A DNA stretch of 64,000 nt from Nocardia puris (GTDB lineage Bacteria; Actinomycetota; Actinomycetes; Mycobacteriales; Mycobacteriaceae). Positions 12,976 through 22,054 of the stretch are shown piece by piece (position 1 is the first letter of the stretch; each line of letters opens with the position of its first letter). The position numbers and the translations under genes were made by a program. Below the pieces are notes generated by a model, which was given only the letters and a program-made list of their open reading frames with translations, made no database searches and was not told the origin of the DNA. The DNA is taken from contig NZ_QNRE01000002.1 in the NCBI RefSeq assembly GCF_003315035.1, forward strand, positions 496,001 through 560,000, in the 5' to 3' direction.

Positions 12976-13872
12976 GTGGTGCTGCAAGCCATCGAACGCG
13001 AATCGGCCGAGCGCGTCGATCGGTACCCCACCCGCACCGCCGGGCGCGTGGCGCACATCGAGCGCCCCGACCCGGTGGTATACGGGCGGATCGAATCCGA
13101 GGAACTGGCCACCTTCGACCGCGACGGGTTCGCGGTGCTGCCCGATCTGCTCGACGCCGGTGAGGTGACCGCCTTCGGCGCGGAGATCGACCGGCTGGCG
13201 GCCGACCCCGCGTTGGCCGAGGACGACCGCGTGATCACCGAGCGGGCGTCGGGGCGGGTGCGCTCGATCTTCGAGGTGCACAAACTGAGCCCGCTGGTCG
13301 CCGAGCTGGTGGGGCAGTCGCGCGCCGCGGGCCTGGCCCGCCAGGTGCTCGGATCCGAGGTGTACCTGCACCAGACCCGGATCAACTACATGCCCGGGTT
13401 CCGTGGGACGGGGTTCTACTGGCACTCCGACTTCGAGACCTGGCACGCGGAGGACGGGATGCCGACCCCGCGCGCGGTGAGCCTGTCGATCGCGCTGACC
13501 GACAACCACCCGTTCAACGGCAGCCTCATGGTGATGCCGGGTTCGCACCGCACGTTCGTGCCGTGCCAGGGCAGCACCCCCGCCGAGCACTACCGGGAGT
13601 CGTTGCAGGAGCAGGAGATCGGCGTGCCGACCACCGAGGACATCGAGGCCTTGGCGAATCGGTACGGGATCTCCCAGTTCACCGGCCGGGCCGGATCGGC
13701 GTTGCTGTTCGATTCGAATCTGATGCACGGTTCGGCGAACAACATCACGCCGTTCCCGCGCTCGAACGTCTTCCTGGTGTTCAACAGCGTCGAGAACACC
13801 CTCGAGGAGCCGTTCGCCGCCCCGGGGCCCCGGCCGACCTACATCGGCAGCCGGGACTTCACCCCGGTGTAG
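12976..13872 (+). CDS. ectD: Ectoine 5-hydroxylase
   Basis: 298-residue Fe(II)/2-oxoglutarate dioxygenase of the PhyH/EctD family that makes 5-hydroxyectoine. Iron ligands are seen in YWHSDFETWH (first His and Asp) and LMHGSANN (second His); the 2-oxoglutarate side has TDNHPFNGSLMVMPGSH. GTG at 12976 (or 12979) follows AGGAAATCCAGGGA. It lies 16 bases after ectC. The organism should therefore make both ectoine and hydroxyectoine. Confidence 0.96.
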   Translation: MVLQAIERESAERVDRYPTRTAGRVAHIERPDPVVYGRIESEELATFDRDGFAVLPDLLDAGEVTAFGAEIDRLAADPALAEDDRVITERASGRVRSIFEVHKLSPLVAELVGQSRAAGLARQVLGSEVYLHQTRINYMPGFRGTGFYWHSDFETWHAEDGMPTPRAVSLSIALTDNHPFNGSLMVMPGSHRTFVPCQGSTPAEHYRESLQEQEIGVPTTEDIEALANRYGISQFTGRAGSALLFDSNLMHGSANNITPFPRSNVFLVFNSVENTLEEPFAAPGPRPTYIGSRDFTPV

Positions 13873-13889
13873 ACCCGGGCGGGTTTCGC

Positions 13890-13923
13890 AGCGCCGCACG
13901 TTCGTCGACGGACGTGCGGCGCT
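13890..13923 (+). terminator. Hairpin after ectABCD
   Basis: Perfect 12-bp stem (AGCGCCGCACGT with its complement) and a 10-base loop, 18 bases after the ectD stop. There is no T-run behind it, as is common in high-GC actinobacteria. Confidence 0.7.
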
Positions 13924-14352
13924 GTCGGCCGACGGCGGCCCGGGTCCGGGGATGCCGGCGGCGATCCGCGTCACCATGGGATCGGGATAGGCGGTCCGGG
14001 CCTGGTCGTAGCGCTGCGCGTCCGCACCGAACGACTCGGGGATCGGCCGGGCCGTGTACGGCTGCGCGTCGACGGGTTCCGGTGGCGATCATCGGCGCTC
14101 GTCACCTTTCGCGACGAGCTGCGCGCGGCGACTTCGGCAAGCCGAGCCCGGCGGCGGTATGGCGATCCTCGTCGAGGCGACGACGGCAATCTCCACCTAC
14201 CTGACCGATGAGAGGGAGAGGAGCATGCCGCCGCGCGTCGGCCGCCGGATCGCACGTGTTGTGCACGCTGGTCGGCCTTCGACGCGACGTGATCTTCCTG
14301 GACGCACCCGTGACCGGCAGACTACTCAACGCCCGCCGGGCCAACGGGCCGA
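13924..14352. other. 429-bp stretch without a convincing gene
   Basis: Lies between the ectD terminator and the convergent kinase gene. All reading frames here give Arg/Pro/Ser-rich low-quality translations without start-site support. No clear repeat or RNA was recognised. Confidence 0.5.
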
Positions 14353-16599
14353 TCAGCGCGCGACGATCCGCTGCAACGCCGCGATGTCCTGCTCCAGCAT
14401 CCGGAACAGCCAGTACACCCCCACGAACGCCAGCGCGCTGCCCACGCACAGCACGCGCAGCGCCACGATCACCGACGGAATGTCCTCGGCGGGAATGAAC
14501 GTCGCGCCCGCCACGCCCAGCAGCGGGACGGCGGCGGCGATCGCTAGGAACCAGGTGCTGCGGCGGTCGAGTTCGTCGAGTTGTTCGGCGTCCTCGCGGC
14601 CGAGCCCGCCGTGCGGCAGGAACATCGGATACAGGCTGCGCACCGCGTAGAAGCTCACCAGGAAGTACGGGTAGGCCATGGCGATGCCGCCGCACACGAT
14701 CTGGGTGACGAAGAAGTGCACGTAGGCGTCGGGTTCCAGACGATTGCCCGACACCTGCACGGTCACCGGCACCACCACGCCCGCCAGCGCCCACAATCCG
14801 AAGCAGGTCAGCACATTTCGCTGCGCGAGGCGCAACGTGTCGGAGCGGGCCCGCGCCAGGCGTTCGGCGTCGTAGGTGCGGCCCTTGTGCAGGCCGTAGG
14901 CGATCGGCAGCAGCCCGGCCAGCAGCACGTTGGTGACGATGAAGCCCACCAGGAAGCACAAGCCGTAGGTGTTGAGCGCGATCTGATCGAACTGCGTCTG
15001 CGCCTCGCTGTCGAGCTTGTCGATGATGAGGCTGCGATTGTGGTTGTAGCTGTAGAGGATGGCCAGCGCGTTCGGGATGCCGATGGCCAGCCCGACGATC
15101 GGCAGCATGAGCAGCCGGGAGCGGCGCCGCCAGCTGCGCTCGGGCGGGTCGACCAGGTCGCGGGCGTGCGCGTCGAGCACCACGTCGAGCTGCTGGGCCA
15201 TATCCGCGCCGGTGGCCCAGCGGCCGTCGGGGTCGGGGTCGAGCGCGCGCGCCAGGGCGCGGCGCAGCGCCTCGGGACAGTCGGGCGGCAGATCGCCGTA
15301 GGGCAGTGCATCGGGGCCCGCCGCGCGCCGGTCCAGCATCCCGTCCAGGGTGGTGCGGTCGCCGCCGCTCACGGCGTCGTCGCCGAACGGTTTGCGCCCG
15401 GTGAGCAGCTCCCACAGCATCACGGCCAGCGAGTACAGATCGCTGCGGGTGTCGAGGTCGGCGGCGGTGGCCGGGCGATCCGGGTGCACGGCCGACAGCT
15501 GCTCGGGGGACATGTAGGCCAGCGAACCGCCGAAGTACGCGACCGGGCTGTCCCCGGACACGTTGCCGCTGAAGCTGATATTGAAATCGGCCAGCTTGGG
15601 GACGCCGTCGGCGGTGAGCAGGACATTGGCCGGTTTGATGTCGCGGTGCAGCACGCCGCGGCGGCCCGCGTAGTCCAAGGCTTCGGCCAGCCTGCGGCCC
15701 AGCCACGCGACCGTCTCCGGCCACGACAGCTCGGCCAGCTCCGCCCGCACCGGGGACTCGCTCGGCCGGATCTCGCCCTTGGCCGCCAGCACGGCGTCCA
15801 CCACGTCCAGCAGCAGCGCGCCGTCGCGTTCGGCGGGCGGGGTGGCGCGCACCTGTTCCAGCACGGAGAACAGCGTCCCGCCGGGCACGTACTGCATATA
15901 GAGCAGGCGCAGGCGCCGCGAGGGCAGCACCCGCTGGTCGAAGACCCGCACGATGTACTCGTGGTCGAGCTGGGCCAGCGTTTGCGGTTCGGTGCCCTTG
16001 TCCTGGGAGATCTTCACGGCGACCAGTCGCTGCATGGACCGCTGCCGGGCCAGGAAGACGCGCGCGAACGCACCGCGGCCCAGGCTGGTCATGAGGTCGA
16101 AATCGTCGATGCGCTGGCCGACGTCGATGTCGTCGAGCCGGACCGGTTCGGTGGCGGCGGCCATCATCGTGCTGTGGTAGTCGCCGGTCGCCAGCATCTG
16201 CGAAAGCTCTTGCGCCTGCGCCGGATACGCGGCGGTGTACTCGCCGACGTCGACCGAGTTCCCGGCCTGCCTGCGCACGTGGAACTCCTCGTAGATGAGA
16301 TCCGGTGGCAACGGCCAGGTGCTCAGCTCCGGCAGCTCCTCCACGTATTCGGCTAGGCGTTTCGGTTCGGCGTCGCGCGACCACCGGTTGGCCAGGTCCA
16401 CCTTGATCAGCTCGATCAGCGACACGCGGCGGATGGCGGGGGAGTCGGGAAGGAAGGCGGGCAGGTCGGGCGGGGTGCGCGCCTCCCGCCACGCTTCCAC
16501 GAAGCGGGCGACCACCTCCGCGACCCCGGTACCGCGTCCCGCGACCGGCGACGTGCCCGCTCCGACCGTCGCCCCCGGAACCGGTGCGGGGTGCGCCAT
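14353..16599 (-). CDS. Membrane-anchored serine/threonine protein kinase
   Basis: 748 residues from the ATG at 16599. An N-terminal helical domain of about 150 residues (WREARTPPDLPAFLPD...) is followed by a kinase domain: glycine loop LGRGAFARVF, ATP lysine in VAVKIS, catalytic HRDIKPANVL, and SPEQL in the activation segment. The magnesium motif reads DFN instead of DFG. The C-terminal 230 residues hold six hydrophobic segments (starting about LLMLPIVGLAIG), so the enzyme sits in the membrane with a multi-pass tail instead of the single helix of most actinobacterial Pkn kinases. The longer frame upstream to 16836 was not used because that part is Arg/Ser-rich and atypical. Confidence 0.9.
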   Translation of the reverse strand: MAHPAPVPGATVGAGTSPVAGRGTGVAEVVARFVEAWREARTPPDLPAFLPDSPAIRRVSLIELIKVDLANRWSRDAEPKRLAEYVEELPELSTWPLPPDLIYEEFHVRRQAGNSVDVGEYTAAYPAQAQELSQMLATGDYHSTMMAAATEPVRLDDIDVGQRIDDFDLMTSLGRGAFARVFLARQRSMQRLVAVKISQDKGTEPQTLAQLDHEYIVRVFDQRVLPSRRLRLLYMQYVPGGTLFSVLEQVRATPPAERDGALLLDVVDAVLAAKGEIRPSESPVRAELAELSWPETVAWLGRRLAEALDYAGRRGVLHRDIKPANVLLTADGVPKLADFNISFSGNVSGDSPVAYFGGSLAYMSPEQLSAVHPDRPATAADLDTRSDLYSLAVMLWELLTGRKPFGDDAVSGGDRTTLDGMLDRRAAGPDALPYGDLPPDCPEALRRALARALDPDPDGRWATGADMAQQLDVVLDAHARDLVDPPERSWRRRSRLLMLPIVGLAIGIPNALAILYSYNHNRSLIIDKLDSEAQTQFDQIALNTYGLCFLVGFIVTNVLLAGLLPIAYGLHKGRTYDAERLARARSDTLRLAQRNVLTCFGLWALAGVVVPVTVQVSGNRLEPDAYVHFFVTQIVCGGIAMAYPYFLVSFYAVRSLYPMFLPHGGLGREDAEQLDELDRRSTWFLAIAAAVPLLGVAGATFIPAEDIPSVIVALRVLCVGSALAFVGVYWLFRMLEQDIAALQRIVAR

Positions 16600-16684
16600 C
16601 TGCGCATCGTAACGCCGCCCGACCCGCGCGACCGGCACATTCCGCGCGAAGATCAGCGATCGAGGGGCAAAACCGACCGTCAGG

Positions 16685-17494
16685 TCAGATGAGCGCGCGG
16701 TAGAGCGTGAGCCACCGGTCCGGGTCGACGAAGCCCACCGGCTCGTCGGGCGCGACCCCGGCGAACGCGCACGCCCGGCGCACCAGGCGCGGCGGGAAAC
16801 GGGTGCGCAACGACGCCGCCAGCGAGCCGCCGACACCCGAGAAGCCCAGTTCTACCAGGGCGCGGTAGTCGCGATCGGCGCGCGCGGGGAGCAGCGGTTC
16901 GCCGCGCCTGCGCAGGTGCAGCACGGCCGAGTCGACCTGGGGGACCGGGCGGAATCGCGTGCGGTCGACCCGGGGGCCGAGCGCGAACTCGGTGCGCGGC
17001 CAGTGGGTGACGGTGAGTTTGGACCAGCGGCCGTAGTCCCCGGTCTGTTTGCGGGCGAACTCGAGCTGGGTGAGCAGCGTCGCCGAGGTCATCGTCGGTG
17101 CGGCCAGGCACCAGCGCACGATGTCGGTGGTGCTGCCGTACGGGATGTTGGCGACCACGGCGAACGGTTCGCCCGGCGGGCGCACGGTGCGGAAGTCGGC
17201 CTGGTGGACACTCACCCGGGCGTCACCGGTGTAGCGGCGGCGCAGTCGTTGCGCGTAGCGCGGGTCGAGTTCGTAGGCGAGCACGCGGCGGGCGGTCGCG
17301 GCCAGTTGGCGGGTGAGGATGCCGTCGCCGGGACCGATCTCGAGCACGAGATCGTCGGCGCCGATCCCGGACGAGCGCACCAGCAGGTGGGCGGCGCCGG
17401 TGTCGGCGAGGAAGTTCTGGCTCAAGCGTTTGCGTGTGCTGACCGAGGGCCTGCGGGCGTCGCGGGCGCGCGGCAGGGACCGTGAGCGGGACAT
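16685..17494 (-). CDS. Erm-family 23S rRNA (adenine-2058-N6) methyltransferase
   Basis: 269 residues. S-adenosylmethionine motif LEIGPGDGILTRQL (about residue 47), acidic DPRYAQRL, catalytic NIPYGSTTDIVRWCLAAP, and TQLEFARKQTGDYGRWSKLTV, which closely resembles ErmE of Saccharopolyspora and mycobacterial Erm rather than housekeeping KsgA. C-terminal GFSGVGGSLAASL also fits Erm. Methylation of A2058 confers macrolide-lincosamide-streptogramin B resistance. A strong GGAGGA ribosome site lies seven bases before the ATG. No transposase is near, so it looks chromosomal and intrinsic. Confidence 0.88.
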   Translation of the reverse strand: MSRSRSLPRARDARRPSVSTRKRLSQNFLADTGAAHLLVRSSGIGADDLVLEIGPGDGILTRQLAATARRVLAYELDPRYAQRLRRRYTGDARVSVHQADFRTVRPPGEPFAVVANIPYGSTTDIVRWCLAAPTMTSATLLTQLEFARKQTGDYGRWSKLTVTHWPRTEFALGPRVDRTRFRPVPQVDSAVLHLRRRGEPLLPARADRDYRALVELGFSGVGGSLAASLRTRFPPRLVRRACAFAGVAPDEPVGFVDPDRWLTLYRALI

Positions 17495-17518
17495 GGGTGT
17501 CCTCCGGAGGGTGGGGTC

Positions 17519-17537
17519 GAATCGGCAGGTTCGATTC
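17519..17537 (-). promoter_or_regulatory. Small hairpin in the erm leader
   Basis: Inverted repeat GAATCG-N7-CGATTC, about 25 bases upstream of the erm start, next to the palindrome CCTCCGGAGG (17501-17510) that contains the ribosome-binding site. Could take part in leader-based control of erm; no convincing leader peptide was found. The remaining part up to 17806 holds nothing recognised. Confidence 0.25.
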
Positions 17538-17806
17538 GCCCGGACCCGTGCCGGGGCAGCACAACTCGACCGCGCGGAGGCGGTCGGCGTCAGGCGCGTG
17601 GAGCGCCGGGGATCCCGATCAGTGGTGTCGGGAGACGCAGCGGTGCGGTGCGCAGGCCGAGCCCGAGCCTTCCGCACGCAGCCGGATGAAATAAGTGGCC
17701 GCGTACGCCGCGACCATGTTTGTCACTGCCACGCCGGTCACCGTACCCACGAGCCCCCGGGCCACCGCAACCGATTTTTTCCGGCGCGGGTAAGGGGAAG
17801 CGCCGC

Positions 17807-20077
17807 TCAGCCCGGCTGACCGGCCTCCCCGGCCCGCGCCTCGACCGCGCGGGTGCGCCAGGTGCGCGCCTCGGCGTGGTCACCGTGCCGGTCCAACAGG
17901 TCGGCCAGTCCCGACATCGCGCGCACATCGCGCAACTCCGCTGACGTGCGCCACCACTGTTCGGCCTCCCGCACCGCACCGCGCCGCAGCAGCACCACGC
18001 CGAGGTCGTACCCGGCCCCGGCATGCCCCGCCTGCGCCGCCTGCGCCCACAACTCACACGCCTGCTCCTCCTCACCGCGCCCGAACATGGCGACACCGAG
18101 TTCGTAGAGGGCGTTGCGATAGCCGTGCTCAGCGGCACGCCCGGTGCCTGCCTCGGGTCGAGGCGAGGGTGTACTCGGCTCGGAGACGGTGGGCTCCGAG
18201 GGGCGACTCACCGACGCCGGACCCTGAGATGGCGTATGACTCTGCGGCGCAGGCGAATTCGATGGTGTGGCACCTTCGGGCACGGTCGGCTCCGGCAGCG
18301 GAACGTGGTTGCTCGCCGGCGTCCGCGCGGGCTGCGATACCGGGGCGAGCGCCGCATCTGATGTGTGGGGCGGGGTGTGAGTGGTCGTATGTGATGTGGG
18401 CTGTGCGGGAGTCGCGCCCGGCGGTTCTTGCGGGGCGTGGGCGGTCGGAGCGGGTGTGGGCGGCGCGAAAGCCGGGCTCGTCGGTTGCGAGCCGGTGGTG
18501 TTGGTCGGTGGTGCAGAGAGTGGAGTCGCGCCCGACGGACGTGACGTGCCCTGGTCACCCGAGGGCGGCGGTGGGACCTGCGCACTCGGGGGAGTCTGTG
18601 CGGTCTGAGGTGCCGAAAGACGAGTTGGGGGCTCGGACGTGACAGGCCGGAGCAGCCGAGCGGGGGATTCGTCCCGTCCGTCCACCGGGCGAACCGGCGG
18701 GGACATATCCGCCGGACGGGGTGGAGCACCGCGATCCGACAACCACTCCGGTGGTGCCTCCTCTCCGCGCTGCGCCGTGGGATCCGGCCCGTCCGAGTCG
18801 GCACTCGGCTCGACCTGTTTCGGCAGACCGCTCGGCGTGGTGACCGGTTCCGCAACGGGCGCAGGCAGTTCCGGCGCTGCGGCGATCACGCCGGCCTCCC
18901 ACACCGGCGATGGCTTGTCTACGGTGCTGTCCGCTTCGGGGTGCGGCCGGGCCGGAGCCGCCTCATCCACAATGCCGCCTGCGCCGAGACGCAGCCAGGC
19001 CGGTTCGCCTACGGTGTCGCCTGCGTCGGCAAGCGGTCGCACCGGCACGGGCGCATCGAGTGCGACGGCCCGGTCCCCATGGGACCGCTGGGCGAACGCC
19101 TCGGCGATCTGTTCCGGCGAGGGCGGCGCCGGAAGGCGCGGCGGCGGTTCGACTCTGCTCGCGGCGGGCCGCTCGGGCGCGGACATTTCCGGCCCAGAAA
19201 TCTCCGGTGCGGGGGCAGGCCGCAGCGCGGTGGTCGTTGGCACCGGCGGGGCCGGTTCCGGCGCGTGGGGCGGCGCCTTCGTGATCGTCTGGATCGGAGC
19301 GGTGGCCGCGCTCGAATCAATTTGCGGCGCAGCGTTATCCGGTTCGGCGGGCTCCACGACCGGAGCACTCCACTCCACCACGGCGCGGGTCGGCGTCCAG
19401 CTCGTGATGGGTTCGGGCGTGTACGTCGGCAGCGGCTTCTCGGCCTCCGGTTCGACAGGGTCGAGGCTCGAATACTTGGCGCGCGCGGCACTTTCCGGCG
19501 CGTCCGTCCGGATCACGCCGGGCGTCGCGGGCAGTGCACTGCCGGGCGCGGGTGGCACGGGCACGATCTCGTCCCCGGCGTCGGTCGCCACGCCGACGAC
19601 GAGGTTGGCGAAGTTCGGCGGTCCCTCCCCGACGCTGCACCACAGCGCGATGCGCCCGTCGGGCGTGTCCTCGATGAGGATGCCGTAATTGCCCGTCCAC
19701 GAACGATGGACGCCGGTGCGGTCCACCCAGACCGGCGTGAGGGTGAACATGGCGCCTGGCCCGGTGGGCGTGAGTTCGACGGTGATGCCGCGCACGAGCG
19801 CGTCGCTCCACACGTCGACACCGGGGAGCCTGCGGCCGTCGATCTCGATGTAGCCCTCGGCCACCGAGAGCCCGATGCCGTGCCCGCGCAGCCCGGCGGG
19901 CGGTGCGGCGGAGAGGAGCGTCATGCCGAGCAGAATCGGTGCGGGACCGAACTGTTCGGTGTACATGGGGTAGACCATGCTGCCGTTCCACCGGATGGGG
20001 TCGGCGCTGGTGTAGCGGTCGGAGAGGGGGATGTCGGCCGAATTCCTGTTCTGCCAGGGAGAATACGGCTCTTTCAT
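17807..20077 (-). CDS. Proline-rich protein with C-terminal Sel1/TPR repeats
   Basis: 756 residues, no signal peptide. Residues about 1-190 form a globular, Trp/Gly-containing domain (PYSPWQNRN..., DRTGVHRSWTGNYGILIED) that I do not recognise. Residues about 200-640 are a Pro/Ala/Thr/Glu-rich low-complexity linker. Residues about 645-740 carry TPR/Sel1-like helices (ALYELGVAMFGRGEEEQACELWAQAAQAGHAGAGYDLG). The layout suggests a cytoplasmic protein-binding scaffold. It is transcribed away from the GTAAC palindrome region. Confidence 0.7.
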   Translation of the reverse strand: MKEPYSPWQNRNSADIPLSDRYTSADPIRWNGSMVYPMYTEQFGPAPILLGMTLLSAAPPAGLRGHGIGLSVAEGYIEIDGRRLPGVDVWSDALVRGITVELTPTGPGAMFTLTPVWVDRTGVHRSWTGNYGILIEDTPDGRIALWCSVGEGPPNFANLVVGVATDAGDEIVPVPPAPGSALPATPGVIRTDAPESAARAKYSSLDPVEPEAEKPLPTYTPEPITSWTPTRAVVEWSAPVVEPAEPDNAAPQIDSSAATAPIQTITKAPPHAPEPAPPVPTTTALRPAPAPEISGPEMSAPERPAASRVEPPPRLPAPPSPEQIAEAFAQRSHGDRAVALDAPVPVRPLADAGDTVGEPAWLRLGAGGIVDEAAPARPHPEADSTVDKPSPVWEAGVIAAAPELPAPVAEPVTTPSGLPKQVEPSADSDGPDPTAQRGEEAPPEWLSDRGAPPRPADMSPPVRPVDGRDESPARLLRPVTSEPPTRLSAPQTAQTPPSAQVPPPPSGDQGTSRPSGATPLSAPPTNTTGSQPTSPAFAPPTPAPTAHAPQEPPGATPAQPTSHTTTHTPPHTSDAALAPVSQPARTPASNHVPLPEPTVPEGATPSNSPAPQSHTPSQGPASVSRPSEPTVSEPSTPSPRPEAGTGRAAEHGYRNALYELGVAMFGRGEEEQACELWAQAAQAGHAGAGYDLGVVLLRRGAVREAEQWWRTSAELRDVRAMSGLADLLDRHGDHAEARTWRTRAVEARAGEAGQPG

Positions 20078-20277
20078 ATGTCGGGGTCCCGCCTTTCCGC
20101 CGGATGCTCGTCACCCACGTCTGCGCTCTGCGGCGGGCTATACCGTACTAGCCGCGCCGCGTGGAGGCGGCGCAATCCCGTGGCGTGGAACGGAACTCGC
20201 CGACCGGTTGCGAAGACGAATGCTTTTCGGATGCGTGAACGGCGGCCGGGGAGCATCGAACCCGAGTCAGAATAAGC

Positions 20278-20310
20278 GTAACTCGCAGTTACATGTAACC
20301 CTGGGTTACA
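20278..20310. promoter_or_regulatory. Two adjacent palindromes built from GTAAC
   Basis: GTAACT-CGC-AGTTAC (20278-20292) and TGTAACCC-T-GGGTTACA (20294-20310), both perfect in their arms, sit in an AT-rich patch of the 418-bp region between two divergent genes (Sel1 protein on minus, oxidoreductase on plus). Four GTAAC/GTTAC units in 33 bp resemble sites of dimeric regulators; MtrA-type regulators also recognise GTAAC repeats. No other gene is supported in 20078-20495. Confidence 0.45.
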
Positions 20311-20495
20311 CATATCTTCTCTTTCGATGCGTGGATGCCGAATGGCGGAACGCCGGCGAAGGCGGCGTGACGCGTCCAACCCTACCCGACGTCGCCGCCC
20401 TCGACCAGGTATTCGGACGATCCCTGCGTCACAGCTCCGGCGCGGGATTCTCACGATCCCCGGACACCGAACCAAGCGCTTGCTACGCTCGCGCG

Positions 20496-21575
20496 ATGAT
20501 CCCCACGCTCGTCTGGGGCACGGGCAATGTCGGCCGTGCCGCCATCCGTGCCGTCGAATCCCATCCGGCGCTGGAACTGGCGGGGGTGCTCGTGCACAAT
20601 CCCGCCAAGGTCGGCCGCGACGCGGGCGATCTCGCCGGCCTCGGCTACGACCTCGGCGTCACCGCGACCGACGATATCGACGCGGCGCTCGCCACCCGGC
20701 CGCGCGCCATCGTCTACGCGGCCTCCGGCGACGTCCGCCCCGACGACGCACTGGCCGACATCCTGCGCGCGATCGGTGCGGGCGCCGCGGTCGTGACCCC
20801 CGCCCTCTACGCGCTCTACGATCCGCGCAGCGCCCCACCGGAATTGCGCGATCCGGTGCTGGCCGCCATCGCGGCGGGCGGTGGTTCGCTGTTCGTCTCC
20901 GGCATCGATCCCGGCTGGGGCAACGATGTGCTGCCACTGCTGATCAGCGGCCTGGCCGGCACCATCGACGTGCTGCGCTGCCAGGAGATCTTCGACTACT
21001 CCACCTATGACCAGCCCGACTCCGTGCGCTATCTGGTCGGCATGGGTCAGCCCATGGACTACCAGCCTCCGATGTTGCTGCCGGGTGTGCCGACCATGGT
21101 GTGGGGCGGGCAGGTCCGACTCATGGCGCGGGCGCTGGGCGTCGAGCTCGACGAGATCCGCGAGACGCTGGACCGCCGCCCGCTCGACGAGACCGTCACC
21201 ACCGCGAGCATGGGCGATTTCGACGCGGGCACCCAGGGCGCGGTGCGTTTCGAGGTGCAGGGAATCGTCGGGGGCGAGCCGCGCCTCGTGATCGAGCACG
21301 TCACGCGCATCCACCCCACAGCCGCACCCGACTGGCCCACCCCGCCCGACGGCGACGGCGCGCACCGCGTGATCGTGGAGGGCCGCCCGCGCATCGAGGT
21401 CAGCGTGGAGGCCACCGACGAGGACGGAAACCGTTCCGCGGGCGGCAATGCCACCGCCGTCGGCCGTCTCGTGGGCGCCATCGACTGGCTGGTGGACGCG
21501 GAACCGGGACTGTACGACGCACTCGACGTGCCGCTGCGACCCGCGGTGGGCAAACTCGGAAGGAAGAACCCATGA
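20496..21575 (+). CDS. DapB-fold NAD(P)H-dependent amine dehydrogenase-like protein
   Basis: 359 residues. N-terminal Rossmann motif VWGTGNVGRAAIRAV, followed by a dihydrodipicolinate-reductase-like fold as in 2,4-diaminopentanoate dehydrogenase and many actinobacterial homologues. The middle part has SGIDPGWGNDVLPL. Substrate unknown. The ATG at 20496 follows a weak ribosome site; the stop overlaps the next gene (ATGA), so both are probably one operon. Confidence 0.82.
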   Translation: MIPTLVWGTGNVGRAAIRAVESHPALELAGVLVHNPAKVGRDAGDLAGLGYDLGVTATDDIDAALATRPRAIVYAASGDVRPDDALADILRAIGAGAAVVTPALYALYDPRSAPPELRDPVLAAIAAGGGSLFVSGIDPGWGNDVLPLLISGLAGTIDVLRCQEIFDYSTYDQPDSVRYLVGMGQPMDYQPPMLLPGVPTMVWGGQVRLMARALGVELDEIRETLDRRPLDETVTTASMGDFDAGTQGAVRFEVQGIVGGEPRLVIEHVTRIHPTAAPDWPTPPDGDGAHRVIVEGRPRIEVSVEATDEDGNRSAGGNATAVGRLVGAIDWLVDAEPGLYDALDVPLRPAVGKLGRKNP

Positions 21576-22051
21576 TCATCGACGTCCCCGAGGGCAAGGA
21601 CCCGATCGGCTATGTGTGGGGAGAGATGGTCCCCGGCATCGGGATCGCCGCGTCGAGCTTCTCGCTGGCCGTGTACGAGCACAGCACGCTGGGGCTGCGC
21701 GAGTTCGAGGCGGCGCGGCTGCGCATCGCCCAGATCAACGGGTGCCTGTTCTGCCTGGACTGGCGCACCGAGCGCGACGGACAGAAGGTCGAGACCGAAT
21801 TCGCCGACGCCGTGACCGAGTGGCGCACCACCGAGTTGTTCGACGACCGCACCCGTTTGGCCGCCGAATACGCCGAGCGCTACGCGACCGATCACCACAA
21901 CCTCGACGAGGAGTTCTGGACACGGATGCGCGCCCACTACAGCCAGGCCGAGATCGTGGAGCTGAGCATGAGCATCGGCTCGTGGCTGGCGTTCGGCAGG
22001 CTCAACCATGTGCTCGGACTCGACGCGGTCTGCGTGCTGCCCGGCCACTGA
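21572..22051 (+). CDS. Carboxymuconolactone decarboxylase (AhpD-like) family protein
   Basis: 159 residues. The CMD helix contains NGCLFCLDWR, a CxxC pair as in AhpD-type thiol enzymes, and an alpha-helical C-terminus with VELSMSIGSWLAFGRLNHVLG. Probably a redox or decarboxylase-like enzyme working with the upstream oxidoreductase, to which it is coupled by an ATGA overlap. Substrate unknown. Confidence 0.85.
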   Translation: MIIDVPEGKDPIGYVWGEMVPGIGIAASSFSLAVYEHSTLGLREFEAARLRIAQINGCLFCLDWRTERDGQKVETEFADAVTEWRTTELFDDRTRLAAEYAERYATDHHNLDEEFWTRMRAHYSQAEIVELSMSIGSWLAFGRLNHVLGLDAVCVLPGH

Positions 22052-22054
22052 CCC

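Noticed and set aside
14102..16492. 796-residue frame on the minus strand and a 591-residue plus frame over the kinase
   Set aside because: Shifted or opposite frames of the membrane kinase gene without domain content.
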